From positions 2,540,501 through 2,604,500 of the forward strand of contig NZ_CP012099.1 of assembly GCF_001182785.1 (NCBI RefSeq): 64,000 nt of DNA. The letters run 5' to 3'. The translations under genes were made by a program, and so were the position numbers. Each line of letters starts with the position of its first letter. Position 1 is the stretch's first letter. The notes under the pieces are model-generated. The model saw only the letters and a program-made list of their open reading frames with translations, made no database searches and was not told where the DNA came from. This document shows, one piece after another, positions 17,867 through 27,452 of this stretch. The stretch is from Bacillus thuringiensis (GTDB taxonomy: Bacteria > Bacillota > Bacilli > Bacillales > Bacillaceae_G).

Positions 17867-19567
17867 ATGCAACCAATTATTTCGTTTGAACAATTTACCT
17901 TTCAATATGGGCATGCTGCGCAGCCTACTTTAAGTGATATTACCTTTCATATATACCCTGGAGAAAAGGTGCTAATTGCTGGACGAAGTGGTTCAGGAAA
18001 GTCGACATTAGCTCATTGTATCAATGGGCTAATCCCATTTTCTTATGAAGGGATTAGTACTGGTAACGTTTTAATTGCTGGAAAAGATCCGCGAAAAGGC
18101 AGCATTTTCGAGCAGAGTAAAAATGTGGGAACAATTTTGCAAGATCAAGATGCTCAATTTATTGGTCTGACAGTAGAAGAAGATGTAGCTTTTTATTTAG
18201 AAAATGAATGTGTAAATCAAGATGACATGAAAAAGATTGTTTCGGACTCATTAAGAAAGGTGAAGATGCATACGTTTCATAAACAAAGTCCACATGAATT
18301 ATCAGGAGGTCAAAAGCAAACAGTTTCTCTTGCTGGTTTATTAACAACAAATGCGGATATATTATTGTTCGATGAACCGTTAGCGAACTTAGATCCACTA
18401 AGCGCCGTACATACGATAGAACTTATGAAAGATATACATGAGCAATATAATAAAACGATTGTCATTATCGAACATAGGATAGAAGAAATTTTAAAGCTGG
18501 ATTTAGACAAAGTTATATTAATTGATGAAGGTAAAGTCATTGCAATAGGAACACCAAAAGAAATCTTAGCGTCAAATATATTGCCACGTATTGGCTTAAG
18601 AGAGCCTATTTACATCGAAGCATTAAAGAGATTACATTTTGATCGTAATAATGACGTAATATATCCAATGGAAAACCTTCAAAAAGAAAAGATAGGCAAC
18701 GTTCTAAAAGAGTGGATGGAGAAACAAGTCATATTAAAAGGTAATACTAAAAACAAGGAATTACTTAAAGTGGAGAATTTATCATTTTCATACCCTAATA
18801 AACAAAAAGTATTAGAAAATGTAAACCTTTCAATATATGAAGGAGAAATTGTGGCACTATTGGGACATAATGGAGCAGGGAAATCCACATTAGCTCATAG
18901 TCTTATAGGCATAAACAAAATAAAAAATGGGAAAATCTTGTTAGAAGGTGAAAATATTAGTTCTTGGTCTATTCGTAAACGTGGGAAAATCATATCTTAC
19001 GTGATGCAAAATCCAAATCATATGATTACACAGCCTACTGTTTTTGAAGAAGTTTCATTTACATTAACATTACATAATTTTTCTAAGGAAGAAATTAAGA
19101 ATAGAGTAGAAGGAACTTTAAAAATTTGTGGTTTATATCCATTTCGTAATTGGCCAATTCAAGCACTAAGCTATGGGCAAAAAAAGAGATTAACAATCGC
19201 ATCTGTATTAACAACAAATCCTAAGCTTATCATATTAGATGAACCGACAGCGGGACAAGATTATTATCATTATAAACAATTTATGTCGTTTATTAATAAC
19301 CTAGCTAAAAAGGGTATTTCATTTATTTTTATCACTCACGATATGAATCTCGCACTAGAATATGCAGACCGTGCAGTAGTTCTACATGAAGGGGAAATTA
19401 TTGCGGATAATACAGTGTCTAATGTATTTGGTGATCAAGAAACGTTACAAATAGCTAACTTAAGAGAGAGTTCTTTAACCAAGCTTGTTAAATTTAGTGG
19501 GATTGCATGTCCGGAAAAATTTATGGAACTTTATTTAGATAGTAATAGGAGGGAGGAAGGTGCATAG
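17867..19567 (+). CDS. duplicated ABC ATPase of methionine-regulated ECF transporter
   Basis: The ATG at 17867 (TAGGGATGTTAAC before it) gives 566 residues. Two ABC domains in tandem: domain 1 with Walker A GRSGSGKST, signature LSGGQKQ and Walker B ILLFDEPL; domain 2 (from about 310) with GHNGAGKST, a degenerate signature LSYGQKK and LIILDEPT. It powers substrate uptake together with the S and T subunits on either side. It starts 10 bases after the S-component stop and overlaps the T-component start by 8 bases, so this is one operon under the SAM riboswitch. Confidence 0.92.
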   Translation: MQPIISFEQFTFQYGHAAQPTLSDITFHIYPGEKVLIAGRSGSGKSTLAHCINGLIPFSYEGISTGNVLIAGKDPRKGSIFEQSKNVGTILQDQDAQFIGLTVEEDVAFYLENECVNQDDMKKIVSDSLRKVKMHTFHKQSPHELSGGQKQTVSLAGLLTTNADILLFDEPLANLDPLSAVHTIELMKDIHEQYNKTIVIIEHRIEEILKLDLDKVILIDEGKVIAIGTPKEILASNILPRIGLREPIYIEALKRLHFDRNNDVIYPMENLQKEKIGNVLKEWMEKQVILKGNTKNKELLKVENLSFSYPNKQKVLENVNLSIYEGEIVALLGHNGAGKSTLAHSLIGINKIKNGKILLEGENISSWSIRKRGKIISYVMQNPNHMITQPTVFEEVSFTLTLHNFSKEEIKNRVEGTLKICGLYPFRNWPIQALSYGQKKRLTIASVLTTNPKLIILDEPTAGQDYYHYKQFMSFINNLAKKGISFIFITHDMNLALEYADRAVVLHEGEIIADNTVSNVFGDQETLQIANLRESSLTKLVKFSGIACPEKFMELYLDSNRREEGA

Positions 19568-20360
19568 TACATATTTTCATCGTATGGATGGGGTAGTGAA
19601 ATTGTTTTTATTTATTTTTTGTATGACGCTTACTTTTTTGTTTTTTGATTTTCGGGTGTTGCTAATATTATTTATCATTGGGTGTATCGGACTCAGCATT
19701 GCTAAAATTCCATTTCATAAAATTTTAATTGTTTTTAGTGTCATATTTACATTTAGTTTATTAAACTCTGTCATGATTTTATTTATTACACCAACTCATG
19801 GATCTGAATTAACTGAATCATATACCTCGTTTTTACATATTGGATATGCAACGATTACATATGAAACATTATTTTATGCAGCTACACTTTCATTAAAGTA
19901 TTTTACGTTATTACCATTTACACTTCTTTTTATATACACGACAGATCCAAGCGAATTTGTAAGTAGTTTAAGTAAACTTGGTATCCATTATAAGATTACA
20001 TATGCAATAAATATTGCACTACGTTATATTCCTGACATCCAGTCTGAGTATAAAATTATTAAACACGCGCAAGAAGCGAGAGGAGTGGCTTTTGAAAAAG
20101 GAGAAGCAAGTTTATGGGTTCGTATGAAGAACCGTGTTTTAATTTTCTGGCCACTAATCATTCATTCTCTAGAAAGAATAGATACGGTTTCAAATGCAAT
20201 GGATTTAAGAGGATTTGGAAAGAAGGATAAACGTACATGGTTTTATACAAGTAAGGCGAAACGTAAAGATTTCATCGCTTTATTTGCCGGTGTTTTCATA
20301 TTCATTGTTGCGGTATATTTAAAATTAAACGTATTTCAAAACTTTTGGTATCCATTTTAA
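19560..20360 (+). CDS. ECF transporter T component (CbiQ/EcfT family)
   Basis: 266 residues from a GTG behind GGAGGGAGGAAG, overlapping the ATPase gene. Four to five hydrophobic spans and the two coupling-helix triplets of EcfT proteins (AQEARG and DLRGFG), which dock into the ATPases. Third gene of the SAM-riboswitch operon; a terminator follows immediately. Confidence 0.9.
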   Translation: MHSTYFHRMDGVVKLFLFIFCMTLTFLFFDFRVLLILFIIGCIGLSIAKIPFHKILIVFSVIFTFSLLNSVMILFITPTHGSELTESYTSFLHIGYATITYETLFYAATLSLKYFTLLPFTLLFIYTTDPSEFVSSLSKLGIHYKITYAINIALRYIPDIQSEYKIIKHAQEARGVAFEKGEASLWVRMKNRVLIFWPLIIHSLERIDTVSNAMDLRGFGKKDKRTWFYTSKAKRKDFIALFAGVFIFIVAVYLKLNVFQNFWYPF

Positions 20361-20385
20361 AGCACTCTTTAAACGAGTGCTTTTA
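20360..20385 (+). terminator. intrinsic terminator
   Basis: AAGCACTC pairs with GAGTGCTT and is followed by T; it overlaps the T-component stop and ends the ECF operon. Confidence 0.8.
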
Positions 20386-20496
20386 CTTATTTTTATGTAG
20401 ACATGCTCAAAAAAGGGATATACACATAATGTATAATACGAACCAGTTAAAATGATCAACTACCTATTAGTTTTCAAACCAAAAGGAGGAGAAAAT

Positions 20497-20604
20497 ATGA
20501 GTTACGGTGGTTCTTGTGGTTTTGGTGGAGGTTTCGCTTTATTAGTTGTGTTATTCATTCTATTAATAATTGTAGGATGCAGCTGCTGGGGCGGAGGATA
20601 CTAA
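20497..20604 (+). CDS. YjcZ-type sporulation micro-protein
   Basis: 35 residues, [20 protein letters not shown] and onward: a Gly/Cys/Tyr-rich head, one hydrophobic helix (about 13-27) and a short CSCWGGGY tail. This is the YjcZ/YtzH-like micro-protein pattern abundant in Bacillus spores and membranes. AAAGGAGGAG lies 6 bases before the ATG, a near-ideal site. Its role is unknown; expression in the mother cell or forespore is inferred from family members. Confidence 0.85.
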   Translation: MSYGGSCGFGGGFALLVVLFILLIIVGCSCWGGGY

Positions 20605-20665
20605 TTTTTAATTAGTCTTCACAAATGTAAACTAAAAAAACATTGAAGATACTTATGTATCGAAA

Positions 20666-20703
20666 CAAATAAAAAAGGAGCAACTATGCCCCTTTTTTAT
20701 TTG
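20666..20703. terminator. bidirectional terminator
   Basis: AAATAAAAAAGG and CCTTTTTTATTT flank a loop; it serves the YjcZ-type gene on + and the converging kinase gene on -. Confidence 0.8.
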
Positions 20704-21965
20704 TTTAAATGCGTATTCTTACTATATTTCGGGAACGTAATCGTTAAAGTTGTTCCTTTACTAACGATACTTCGGATTTTTAAACTTCCATGCATCGTCT
20801 CAATAATCTTAACAGCAACCATCGTACCTAAACCAGTGCCTTTTGTTTTTGTACTAAAATACGGTTCACCGAATCGATTTATTTGCTCCTGTGACATTCC
20901 AACTCCGCTATCTTCAATTCGTATTTCAACTTTACTATTATTGATAGATGAGGAAATATTTAAGGTACCACCATTAGGCATTGCTTCAATACTGTTTTTT
21001 ATTAAGTTTAAAAAACATTGTTGAAAGTGCTGTTTATTACCAACAATGGTTGCCTCAGAAAAATCCTGTGTAATATGTATCGTATTCATATTACATAATG
21101 GCAATATCATATTAATAACTCGATTTAACTCTTGTTTTACTGAAATTTGATCTAATTTTTCTGGAGCAGGTTTGGCAAACGTTAAGTAATCATCGATAAT
21201 TTCTTGGGCACGATTTAACTCTTCAAGTATATGTTTAATATATTCGTCTCTTGATTCAGGAGTTAAATTTGGTGTTTTTAAAAGCTGTGTAAATCCTTTT
21301 ACGACCGTTAAAGGATTCCTTACTTCGTGCGATATACTTGCAGCGAGTTGGCTAACAATCTCCATTTTTTCCATTTTAATTAATTTTGAGCGCATTAATA
21401 CAGCATCTTTTATAACTTCATTTATATAAACAATAAATAACATTAAAGTAGTCGGTAATACCATGAAATAAATAATATATAAATTATTCACTTCAAAATC
21501 TGATAAAGTTAATACAATTACAGTTGTAAATATTGCTAGGAAAAAGGTTAAAAACATGGAAAAAGCTACTTTAAGTTTTCTATTATATGTATTAAATTTT
21601 GAAGATGCGAGTGCTGTAACGATGAACATTATTCCGTAAACAACGACTGTTAGCATGTTAAAACCATAAAATATAAATCTTGTAATTAATAAAATTGTAA
21701 ACAATATGATACCGACAGGGAATCCACCATAAAGCGTACCTATTATGACCGGAATTTGTCTTAAATCATGAATACAACTTTCATCCATATAGATAGGGTA
21801 TCGCATACATAAAATAAGCGGGATACTAGAACAAAGGGTAATCAGTAGTATTTTATATTTCTTTAAATAGTGCCGGCTATCATATATGAAATAAAAAACA
21901 AATATACTACATAAAATGTATAGAAGATTATTTAATACGTTTTGATTAATATAAACAAAGTCCAT
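20697..21965 (-). CDS. membrane sensor histidine kinase, KinB-like (orphan)
   Basis: 422 residues. The N-terminal half (about 1-195) holds five or six membrane spans in the LytS/KinB-type 5TM arrangement with little extracellular sequence. The kinase core has ASISHEVRNPLTVVKGF (phosphoacceptor His), an N box near NLIKNSIEAMP, G1 EDSGVGMS, the F box FGEPYFST and G2 GTGLGTMV. The core closely parallels that of the PAS kinase at 10 kb, and there is no adjacent response regulator, so input into the sporulation phosphorelay is likely. Two TAACATATG elements lie just upstream of the ATG. Confidence 0.88.
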   Translation of the reverse strand: MDFVYINQNVLNNLLYILCSIFVFYFIYDSRHYLKKYKILLITLCSSIPLILCMRYPIYMDESCIHDLRQIPVIIGTLYGGFPVGIILFTILLITRFIFYGFNMLTVVVYGIMFIVTALASSKFNTYNRKLKVAFSMFLTFFLAIFTTVIVLTLSDFEVNNLYIIYFMVLPTTLMLFIVYINEVIKDAVLMRSKLIKMEKMEIVSQLAASISHEVRNPLTVVKGFTQLLKTPNLTPESRDEYIKHILEELNRAQEIIDDYLTFAKPAPEKLDQISVKQELNRVINMILPLCNMNTIHITQDFSEATIVGNKQHFQQCFLNLIKNSIEAMPNGGTLNISSSINNSKVEIRIEDSGVGMSQEQINRFGEPYFSTKTKGTGLGTMVAVKIIETMHGSLKIRSIVSKGTTLTITFPKYSKNTHLNK

Positions 21966-21994
21966 AATATTTGCCTCGTTATTCTGAATTTACT

Positions 21995-22027
21995 TAACAT
22001 ATGTATTATACATGATAACATATGTTA
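21995..22027 (-). promoter_or_regulatory. repeated TAACATATG operator-like element upstream of KinB-like gene
   Basis: TAACATATGT at 21995-22004 and a perfect palindrome TAACATATGTTA at 22016-22027, spaced two helical turns apart, 30-62 bases before the kinase start. The palindrome is identical to the one in the PadR/P450 divergent region. It may be a PadR-family site; which regulator binds is not shown. Confidence 0.4.
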
Positions 22028-22184
22028 AAGTGAATAAACCTTGTTAATACAAGATTTGTTTGGCTTTTTGTTATAAAATGCAAACATTCTACAAGCGTTA
22101 GCTATCCAAAGATACTTTTACTAAAATTTTTTACTCCTTCTTCCTGCATGTTCGGTAAAACATGAGAATAAATCCTAAGAGTTA

Positions 22185-22343
22185 ATGAATACACGGAGAT
22201 TTCAAAGAGTTGTAGACAAGTTTTCCAATTGGGGTACAGCTGAAGAATTGTGTAAGGCAGTGAGGGATAAAAAAGAAATAATTCCAGTAAGGGTTTATTT
22301 GGGAAGTGGCTTTAAAACTGATGTTGTCGAGTACATGCGGTAG
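22185..22343 (+). pseudogene. phage-like protein remnant
   Basis: 52-codon frame (starting MNTRRFQRVVDKF) with no usable ribosome site, ending at a TAG. It is followed without a gap by a start-less piece of an XtrA/DUF3954-like phage gene. I do not recognise the family with certainty. Context suggests decayed prophage DNA rather than a working gene. Confidence 0.4.
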
Positions 22344-22346
22344 TAA

Positions 22347-22511
22347 AAGAGAGATAGACATATTAAAAAAGTAGAAATTGATGTTAGTAGCAACAAACTT
22401 TTAATAGTGAAGGATGGAAATGTAACAGCAGTCAATCCACCAATGAGCGGATTTGGTGAGCAAGTCGCGGTTTGGATAAACGGTAAGGTTGATCGTGTAG
22501 ATGTGAAGTGA
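22347..22511 (+). pseudogene. XtrA/DUF3954-like phage gene remnant
   Basis: An open frame after an in-frame stop encodes KVEIDVSSNKLLIVKDGNV, then NPPMSGFGEQVAVWINGKVD. This matches the small XtrA/YqaO (DUF3954) phage proteins in length and in the PPxSGFG-QV-W pattern. No ATG, GTG or TTG sits at the expected start and no ribosome site is present, so it is a remnant. A perfect terminator directly follows. Confidence 0.6.
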
Positions 22512-22525
22512 AAATCGTAATAAAA

Positions 22526-22558
22526 AAGAGCTATGAGTGGAAAGGCTCATAGCTCTTT
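22526..22558 (+). terminator. intrinsic terminator
   Basis: AAAGAGCTATGAG pairs perfectly with CTCATAGCTCTTT; it remains behind the phage remnant. Confidence 0.8.
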
Positions 22559-22815
22559 GTATAAGGATAATGGTTTTATAGGTAAATATTGTTATAAAAC
22601 CCCAAAAAAATTCAATGTTAGTAAATTAATCGGTATATGATATGGATTTTATAGAAAGAGAGCAGCTAGTTGCTCGGCAGGTTCTGTAAGACAAAACAGT
22701 AGAGAATATTAACAGAATATAGAGGGTTATTCTAGTTGTTTGAACGTAGTTAAAGAAAGAATATCACTTACTATCAATGTTATTAAAAACTATCTGTGAC
22801 TTTCATTTCTTTATT
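22559..22815. other. gene-poor stretch after phage remnant
   Basis: No supported gene. The whole 22512-22815 interval holds only the terminator at its left edge and degenerate AT-rich sequence before the 3' end of the collagen-like gene. Confidence 0.5.
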
Positions 22816-24804
22816 TTATTCACAAATAGTTCCAGTAGCTATTCCGGTTGGAGCGACACCTACTGGGACATTAGTGATAACAGTATTCGTAGCAATATCA
22901 ATAACGGAAACAGTATTACTAGCTTGATTTGTAACATATGCTCGAGTGCCATCAGGTATGATGGTTACTTGATCAGGAGATAAACCAACAGAAATTGTAT
23001 CAATCACAGTATTTGTCGCCACATTTATTACAGATACATTATTACTAACTTTATTTACAACGTAAATAAGATTTCCACCCGGTGTAATATCTATACCAAC
23101 AGGTTCGGTACCTACGTTAATTGTATTAATAACTGCATTGGTAGTGGTGTTAATAACAGAAACAGTATTGCTGTTTTGATTCGTGACATACGCACGAGTG
23201 CCATCTAGTGTAAACACGATTATTCTAGGACGAATGCCAACAGGGATGGTAGCGATAACTGTGTTGGTAGCAGTATTAATGACAGAAATTGTGTTGCTTA
23301 ATTCATTTGCAACATATGCAAAGGCTCCATTTGGGGAAACAGTAATCCCTTGTGGAGCGATGCCAACAGGAATGGTATTACTAACTGTGTTTGTTGCCGC
23401 ATTAATGACAGAAACTGTATTATTACCATGATTTCCAACATAAACAGTTGTGTTATTTGGAGAAACAGCTACACCTATTGGATTAGTTCCAACAGGAATG
23501 GTACCAATCACAGTATTCGTAGCAGTATCAATAACGGAAACGGTATTAGAAAAAATATTAGTAACATAGGCACGAGCTCCATTTGGTGAAACCGTTACTT
23601 CAAGTGGTGCATTACCTACAGTAATTGTATCAACTACTATATTTGTTCCGGTGTTAATTACAGATACTGTATCATTTGTAGGGTCATCTATGAGTCCTGC
23701 ATTTGTAGCATATACTAGGAAATTACATGCAGGTCCGGTTGGCCCGGTTGGCCCGGTCGGTCCAGTAGGTCCCGGTGGACAATCACAATCTCCAGTAGGG
23801 CCCGGTGGTCCTTCAGGCCCTTGGATTCCTTGCACACCTTGAGGTCCAGTGGCTCCTGGTGGTCCTTCAGGCCCTTGAATTCCTGGCACACCCTGAAGTC
23901 CAGTGGCTCCTGGTGGTCCTTCAGGCCCTTGAATTCCTTGTACACCCTGAGGTCCAGTGGTCCCTTCCGGTCCTTCCAGTCCTTGAATCCCTTGGATTCC
24001 CTGAGGCCCAGTAGGTCCCGGTGGTCCAGGAATTCCCATTCCGGTCCCTGAACCAGTAGGCCCAGGTGGTCCTGGTGGTCCTTGAATCCCTTGTACACCT
24101 TGAGGTCCTTCCGGTCCTTCTGGTCCTTCAGGCCCCTGAATTCCTTCTACACCTTGAGGTCCTTGAGGCCCTTCAGGCCCTTCCGGTCCTTGAATCCCTG
24201 GCACACCTTGAGGGCCTTCCGGTCCTTCTGGTCCTTCAGGCCCCTGAATTCCTTGCACACCTTGAGAACCCTGAGCGCCTCTAGGTCCAGGAAATCCTCT
24301 AGGTCCAGTGGCTCCAGTCGGCCCCGGTGTTCCGATGTTGCTTAATAGCGAACTATTTAAGATTCCTTGTAAAATTAAGTTGAATGTTTGCTGTAATAAG
24401 GGGTCCGATATATTTGAACAATTTATAAGTGAAGACAAGCTTTGGAATAGAAATTGGAATAATGCTGAGATTTGAGTGAGAGATGCGGTAGGTAAAGAAT
24501 TAATTAATTGATTTATAGTTCTTATAACTAAATTTCTATTTCGTGTATTTGGTTGTACTGCTATTAATAAATCATTTAATGCCTGTAATGCTGATTGGAG
24601 TATTTGTATAGTTGTTGGATTTGGTGTTGTGAAAAAAGAAAGGATGGCTTGATTTAATTGATTTATTATTTGCAATAATTCTTGTTGTTGAGCATTCGAG
24701 AAAAAAACAGGTGTACAGCAATTACTTTGATCACAAGGGGATATAGAAACAAAGCAGGGTTGCTGAAATTTATCACACGAATTTGATTTTCGATTATATC
24801 TCAT
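22816..24804 (-). CDS. collagen-like surface protein with seven-repeat YVTN beta-propeller
   Basis: 662 residues behind AAAGGAGG. Residues 1-155 form a Cys-containing head followed by a helical Leu/Gln-rich region. Residues 157-358 are Gly-X-Y collagen repeats with interruptions (GSGTGMG near 251 and DCDC near 340), including 18-residue units [18 protein letters not shown]. Residues 361-662 carry seven YVTN/YncE repeats (each with a variant of NTVSVI-TATNTVI), enough for one closed seven-bladed propeller. The collagen stalk with a globular C-terminal head resembles exosporium filament proteins such as BclA, but the head is a propeller instead of a TNF-like domain, and the usual BclA leader is not obvious. 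Spore or cell-surface location is inferred. Confidence 0.85.
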   Translation of the reverse strand: MRYNRKSNSCDKFQQPCFVSISPCDQSNCCTPVFFSNAQQQELLQIINQLNQAILSFFTTPNPTTIQILQSALQALNDLLIAVQPNTRNRNLVIRTINQLINSLPTASLTQISALFQFLFQSLSSLINCSNISDPLLQQTFNLILQGILNSSLLSNIGTPGPTGATGPRGFPGPRGAQGSQGVQGIQGPEGPEGPEGPQGVPGIQGPEGPEGPQGPQGVEGIQGPEGPEGPEGPQGVQGIQGPPGPPGPTGSGTGMGIPGPPGPTGPQGIQGIQGLEGPEGTTGPQGVQGIQGPEGPPGATGLQGVPGIQGPEGPPGATGPQGVQGIQGPEGPPGPTGDCDCPPGPTGPTGPTGPTGPACNFLVYATNAGLIDDPTNDTVSVINTGTNIVVDTITVGNAPLEVTVSPNGARAYVTNIFSNTVSVIDTATNTVIGTIPVGTNPIGVAVSPNNTTVYVGNHGNNTVSVINAATNTVSNTIPVGIAPQGITVSPNGAFAYVANELSNTISVINTATNTVIATIPVGIRPRIIVFTLDGTRAYVTNQNSNTVSVINTTTNAVINTINVGTEPVGIDITPGGNLIYVVNKVSNNVSVINVATNTVIDTISVGLSPDQVTIIPDGTRAYVTNQASNTVSVIDIATNTVITNVPVGVAPTGIATGTICE
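23820..23990 (-). repeat. 54-bp tandem repeats within collagen region
   Basis: The DNA repeats with a 54-base period, one 18-residue collagen unit: GGTCCTTCAGGCCCTTG-type blocks recur three times here, and shorter related blocks occur up to about 24300. Such tracts change copy number by slippage, so stalk length probably differs between strains. Confidence 0.7.
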
Positions 24805-25157
24805 AAATACCTCCTTTAAAAAATTAAATGTTAAGTAATTTTTGGTAAATTATTAGCAACTGAATTTGTAGGTATATGTTTAATTGAAATGTTTTTTCCT
24901 TCAAAGTATATGCCAATAAAATTGTGGTGTTCATATGGGGGATATAGCCAATACTTGGTTGCTAGGAGGAAATTGTAATCATAGGAAAGGAAATGAAGGT
25001 TACAAAGTTTATAGAAAAACGATTGTATTTTAAAAAAGCGTTATTGTAATAAAAGTTGAAGTTTATTAAAAAGAAGGAATGAAGGAAGATGTAAAAGATT
25101 TTGAAAGATCCATAAAAAAAGAATTCAATAAAATTCTGAATTCTTCTACACGTATTT

Positions 25158-25565
25158 TTATTTGTTAATCCATTTGGAAATAATAGGATAATGAAAGTCT
25201 TTTTCTTGTAGCACATATAAAATTCCTTTTATAGGTCCAAAAATTAACAAGAGAAACAGTATTAGATATAAAGGAGCTACCCGGAAAATAATCAAAGCGT
25301 TATTTGAAGCCAAGTCTAAATTAGACCAAAATAGCATTAAGATTCTTGTTATGAAAAGATTCCAAATTACCGTAATTATCCAAATGAATAGTTGGTAAAA
25401 AACAGCTTCAAGGATATTTTTCTGAATGTTTTGTGATTTGCATACAAAATAGAAAACCAAAGGTATATAAAAAATTGTGACACTAAAGAAAATAAGAATA
25501 AAAAAAGATAATAATGTAAGAAAATGCATAATTAATTTTATGTTCTTTTCTTGAGTTAGGATCAT
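25158..25565 (-). CDS. DUF4870-like membrane protein
   Basis: The long open frame has an internal ATG at 25565 preceded by TATAGGAGGACCTTA; using it gives 135 residues starting MILTQEKNIKLIMHFLTLLS. Three to four membrane spans are visible. The pattern IYIPLVFYFVCK...ILEAVFYQLF and a final FHYPIISKWI recall DUF4870/Tic20-like small membrane proteins, though the match is loose. Function unknown; monocistronic. Confidence 0.6.
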   Translation of the reverse strand: MILTQEKNIKLIMHFLTLLSFFILIFFSVTIFYIPLVFYFVCKSQNIQKNILEAVFYQLFIWIITVIWNLFITRILMLFWSNLDLASNNALIIFRVAPLYLILFLLLIFGPIKGILYVLQEKDFHYPIISKWINK

Positions 25566-25866
25566 TAAGGTCCTCCTATATTTATGAGATTTGTTGTGCC
25601 TATTAAAATATGTACTGTTGGTAATTATAACATGAAAATGAATTGTAATAGAATAATGCATTAAAAAGAACAAGTAATAAATTAAACAAAAGCTTTATTT
25701 TGTTATAGATAAATAGGTGACTCAGCAATTGTGCTAGCCGAGTCACCTAGTACTATCGAACCAAATAATGTTCTTTTTCTATATGTAGTTATGTGGAGTT
25801 CTTAGAGGCTAGCCCAATAGACAATTAAGGGACAAATAGAATCATTTTAGAGAGTTTTACATTTTA
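25566..25866. other. intergenic interval with long hairpin
   Basis: No gene. It contains the perfect inverted repeat TAGGTGACTC (25714-25723) with GAGTCACCTA (25740-25749), partly extended inward by GC pairs. It may terminate the minus-strand gene at 25867, although the T run is poor. Confidence 0.5.
25714..25749 (-). terminator. possible terminator hairpin
   Basis: A ten-base perfect stem about 115 bases beyond the stop of the BclA-tail-like gene; trailing sequence on the minus strand is ATTTATC, so the terminator call is weak. Confidence 0.4.
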
Positions 25867-26331
25867 TTATGTTAATGCTACAACAGCAAGAGTTAAGCCC
25901 AACGTATTTAATGTATTAGAATATGGTCCTACATTAACAGTAAGAGTACTTGTTATACCTGGAGGTGTAGTGAAAATTGCGGGGGCTGATACAGAAGTGA
26001 ATCCGGCTGTATATCCTAGAGAAGTACCTGATCCAATGATTGGATTATTATTCAGATACATAGTGATACCTGCCGAATTACCTCCTGGTTGAATGATAAC
26101 TTGCACTTCATAGATTGCCAAATAGGTTCTTCCACCTTCAAGTAAAACAGTTGTTGGTGGTGTGAATGAGATTGCCGTGCCATTAGAATTTACCACGGTA
26201 TCTAGTGGAATCGCAGAGTTTACAGAAACTATTGATGAGGTAGTTTGAACAACATTTAAACTGTTAGCCGTGGGAGATGGACAAGAACAAGGTTTGTGAA
26301 TGTTAGAGTTGTTATCATTTTGATAATTCAC
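25867..26331 (-). CDS. BclA C-terminal-like (TNF/C1q-type) spore surface protein
   Basis: 154 residues from a GTG start (AAAGGAGCTTGATTATTT before it). A short Asn/Cys/Pro head (about 1-25) leads into a Val/Thr/Ser-rich beta domain with LLEGGRTYLAIYEVQVIIQP and LTLAVVAL strands typical of the jelly-roll head of exosporium glycoprotein BclA, but there is no collagen stalk. It is probably a spore-surface component. It lies near the collagen/propeller gene on the same strand but in a separate transcript. Fold assignment is from pattern only. Confidence 0.6.
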   Translation of the reverse strand: MNYQNDNNSNIHKPCSCPSPTANSLNVVQTTSSIVSVNSAIPLDTVVNSNGTAISFTPPTTVLLEGGRTYLAIYEVQVIIQPGGNSAGITMYLNNNPIIGSGTSLGYTAGFTSVSAPAIFTTPPGITSTLTVNVGPYSNTLNTLGLTLAVVALT

Positions 26332-26573
26332 AAATAATCAAGCTCCTTTACGTAAGATAATTTTTTATCCTATATAAAACGTAGCTTTTTTGTATCTAAG
26401 TTATTTTTAATAAGTTTTTAAAGATAAGTCGAATATTATTGGTCAGTCAACTCTTAAAAGTATTTGATACTCTGGGATTTAAAAGTGCATCTGATAAATA
26501 TATATGAATGTTTTTTAAGGACATTACTGTAAGTTAGGAAACATAATAAAATTGTTATTTGGAACTGTCCATG

Positions 26574-26602
26574 AAAAAAGAGCACCACCGAAAGTGCTCT
26601 TA
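26574..26602 (-). terminator. intrinsic terminator
   Basis: On the minus strand AAGAGCAC pairs with GTGCTCTT followed by six T, closing the 82-residue gene. Confidence 0.8.
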
Positions 26603-26613
26603 GAAAATACATT

Positions 26614-26862
26614 TTATATTCTGTTTTGAGCTACGATTTTTATATTCTCTGGTGGAATGATATCTTGAATTTTTTCTTTTAAATCTACTTGGACCATTTC
26701 TTCAAGATGTTCAAGTGAAACTTCAAAGTTTATACATTCCGCAGTTGGGATGATTAATAAAGAATAATTTTCATTCCTTTTAACAACAAGATATTGCGAT
26801 TGATCTGTTATTACTATACACCCTTGTTGAATGCCTAATTTACGATTGTCTTCAAAAGTCAT
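26614..26862 (-). CDS. small acidic protein, unknown
   Basis: The ATG at 26862 behind AAAGGAGAAAC gives 82 residues beginning MTFEDNRKLGIQQGCIVITD. No signal peptide or membrane span. The N-terminal 50 residues look like a small beta-barrel (IVITDQSQYLVVKRNENYSLLIIP) and the rest is helical. No family is recognised. Its own terminator follows. Confidence 0.6.
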   Translation of the reverse strand: MTFEDNRKLGIQQGCIVITDQSQYLVVKRNENYSLLIIPTAECINFEVSLEHLEEMVQVDLKEKIQDIIPPENIKIVAQNRI

Positions 26863-27452
26863 AAATGTTTCTCCTTTTATATGTATTGCCGATAAATAGT
26901 TTACTACATAAATACATTGGTTCATATTGAGAAACCTTACATTAGTATTACAATTTCATATGGTTTCTGAATATCTTGTGGGCTAGTAATACGGAGAGTG
27001 TAAGAAGGTTCAATTGAATATTTAACAAAATCCTTATTTGAAAACAAGAGCCCTAGAGTTAGGGCTCTAGGGCTTCTTGTTTTGGTATTCTCACATGGTT
27101 TTTCAAAAAGAATAGAACATATTGAAGATAACATGTGAATGTTTCATAAATGTATCAAAAAAGTGAACAAAATTGCTATTGCAGAAGAAGCGGAAATGAA
27201 GTTTCTAATACATAAGTACGTGCAAGGTATTATTTCCATTGTATAAAATGCGTATGGGACACCTAATCTTTGTTTTATTGGGGGAAAAGAATATGTTATG
27301 AACTTGGTTGAATGAAAAAATGAAAATTTTACTTTTAGAGTGAAACTAAACAAAAACGCTATTTGAATAAAAGAAGTTAGACAAGAATGAAGAATAGTCA
27401 TTTCTTGAGCTGGGGAGGTTAACGGATATCCAAATTAAATAAGGGTGATTAT
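26863..27452. other. 590-base interval with one strong hairpin
   Basis: No frame here has a convincing ribosome site. The notable element is a long hairpin at 27043-27081; the remainder is degenerate AT-rich sequence and the promoter region of the DUF3888 gene. Confidence 0.5.
27043..27081. terminator. orphan long hairpin, terminator-like
   Basis: AACAAGAGCCCTAGAG pairs with CTCTAGGGCTTCTTGTT with one bulged base. It has T/A tracts on both sides but no gene directly ends at it, so it may be a leftover of a deleted gene. Confidence 0.55.

Noticed and set aside
23700..24310. Regular short repeats that could suggest a CRISPR array
   Set aside because: Period and content follow Gly-X-Y codons in one intact reading frame; there are no unique spacers.
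23183..24345. Several plus-strand open frames rich in Leu/Phe/Pro
   Set aside because: They are antisense shadows of the repetitive collagen and propeller coding sequence and have no ribosome sites.
24935..25033. 32-codon frame MGDIANTWLLGGNCNHRKGN...
   Set aside because: No ribosome site and no family match; an opposite-strand frame there is equally unsupported.
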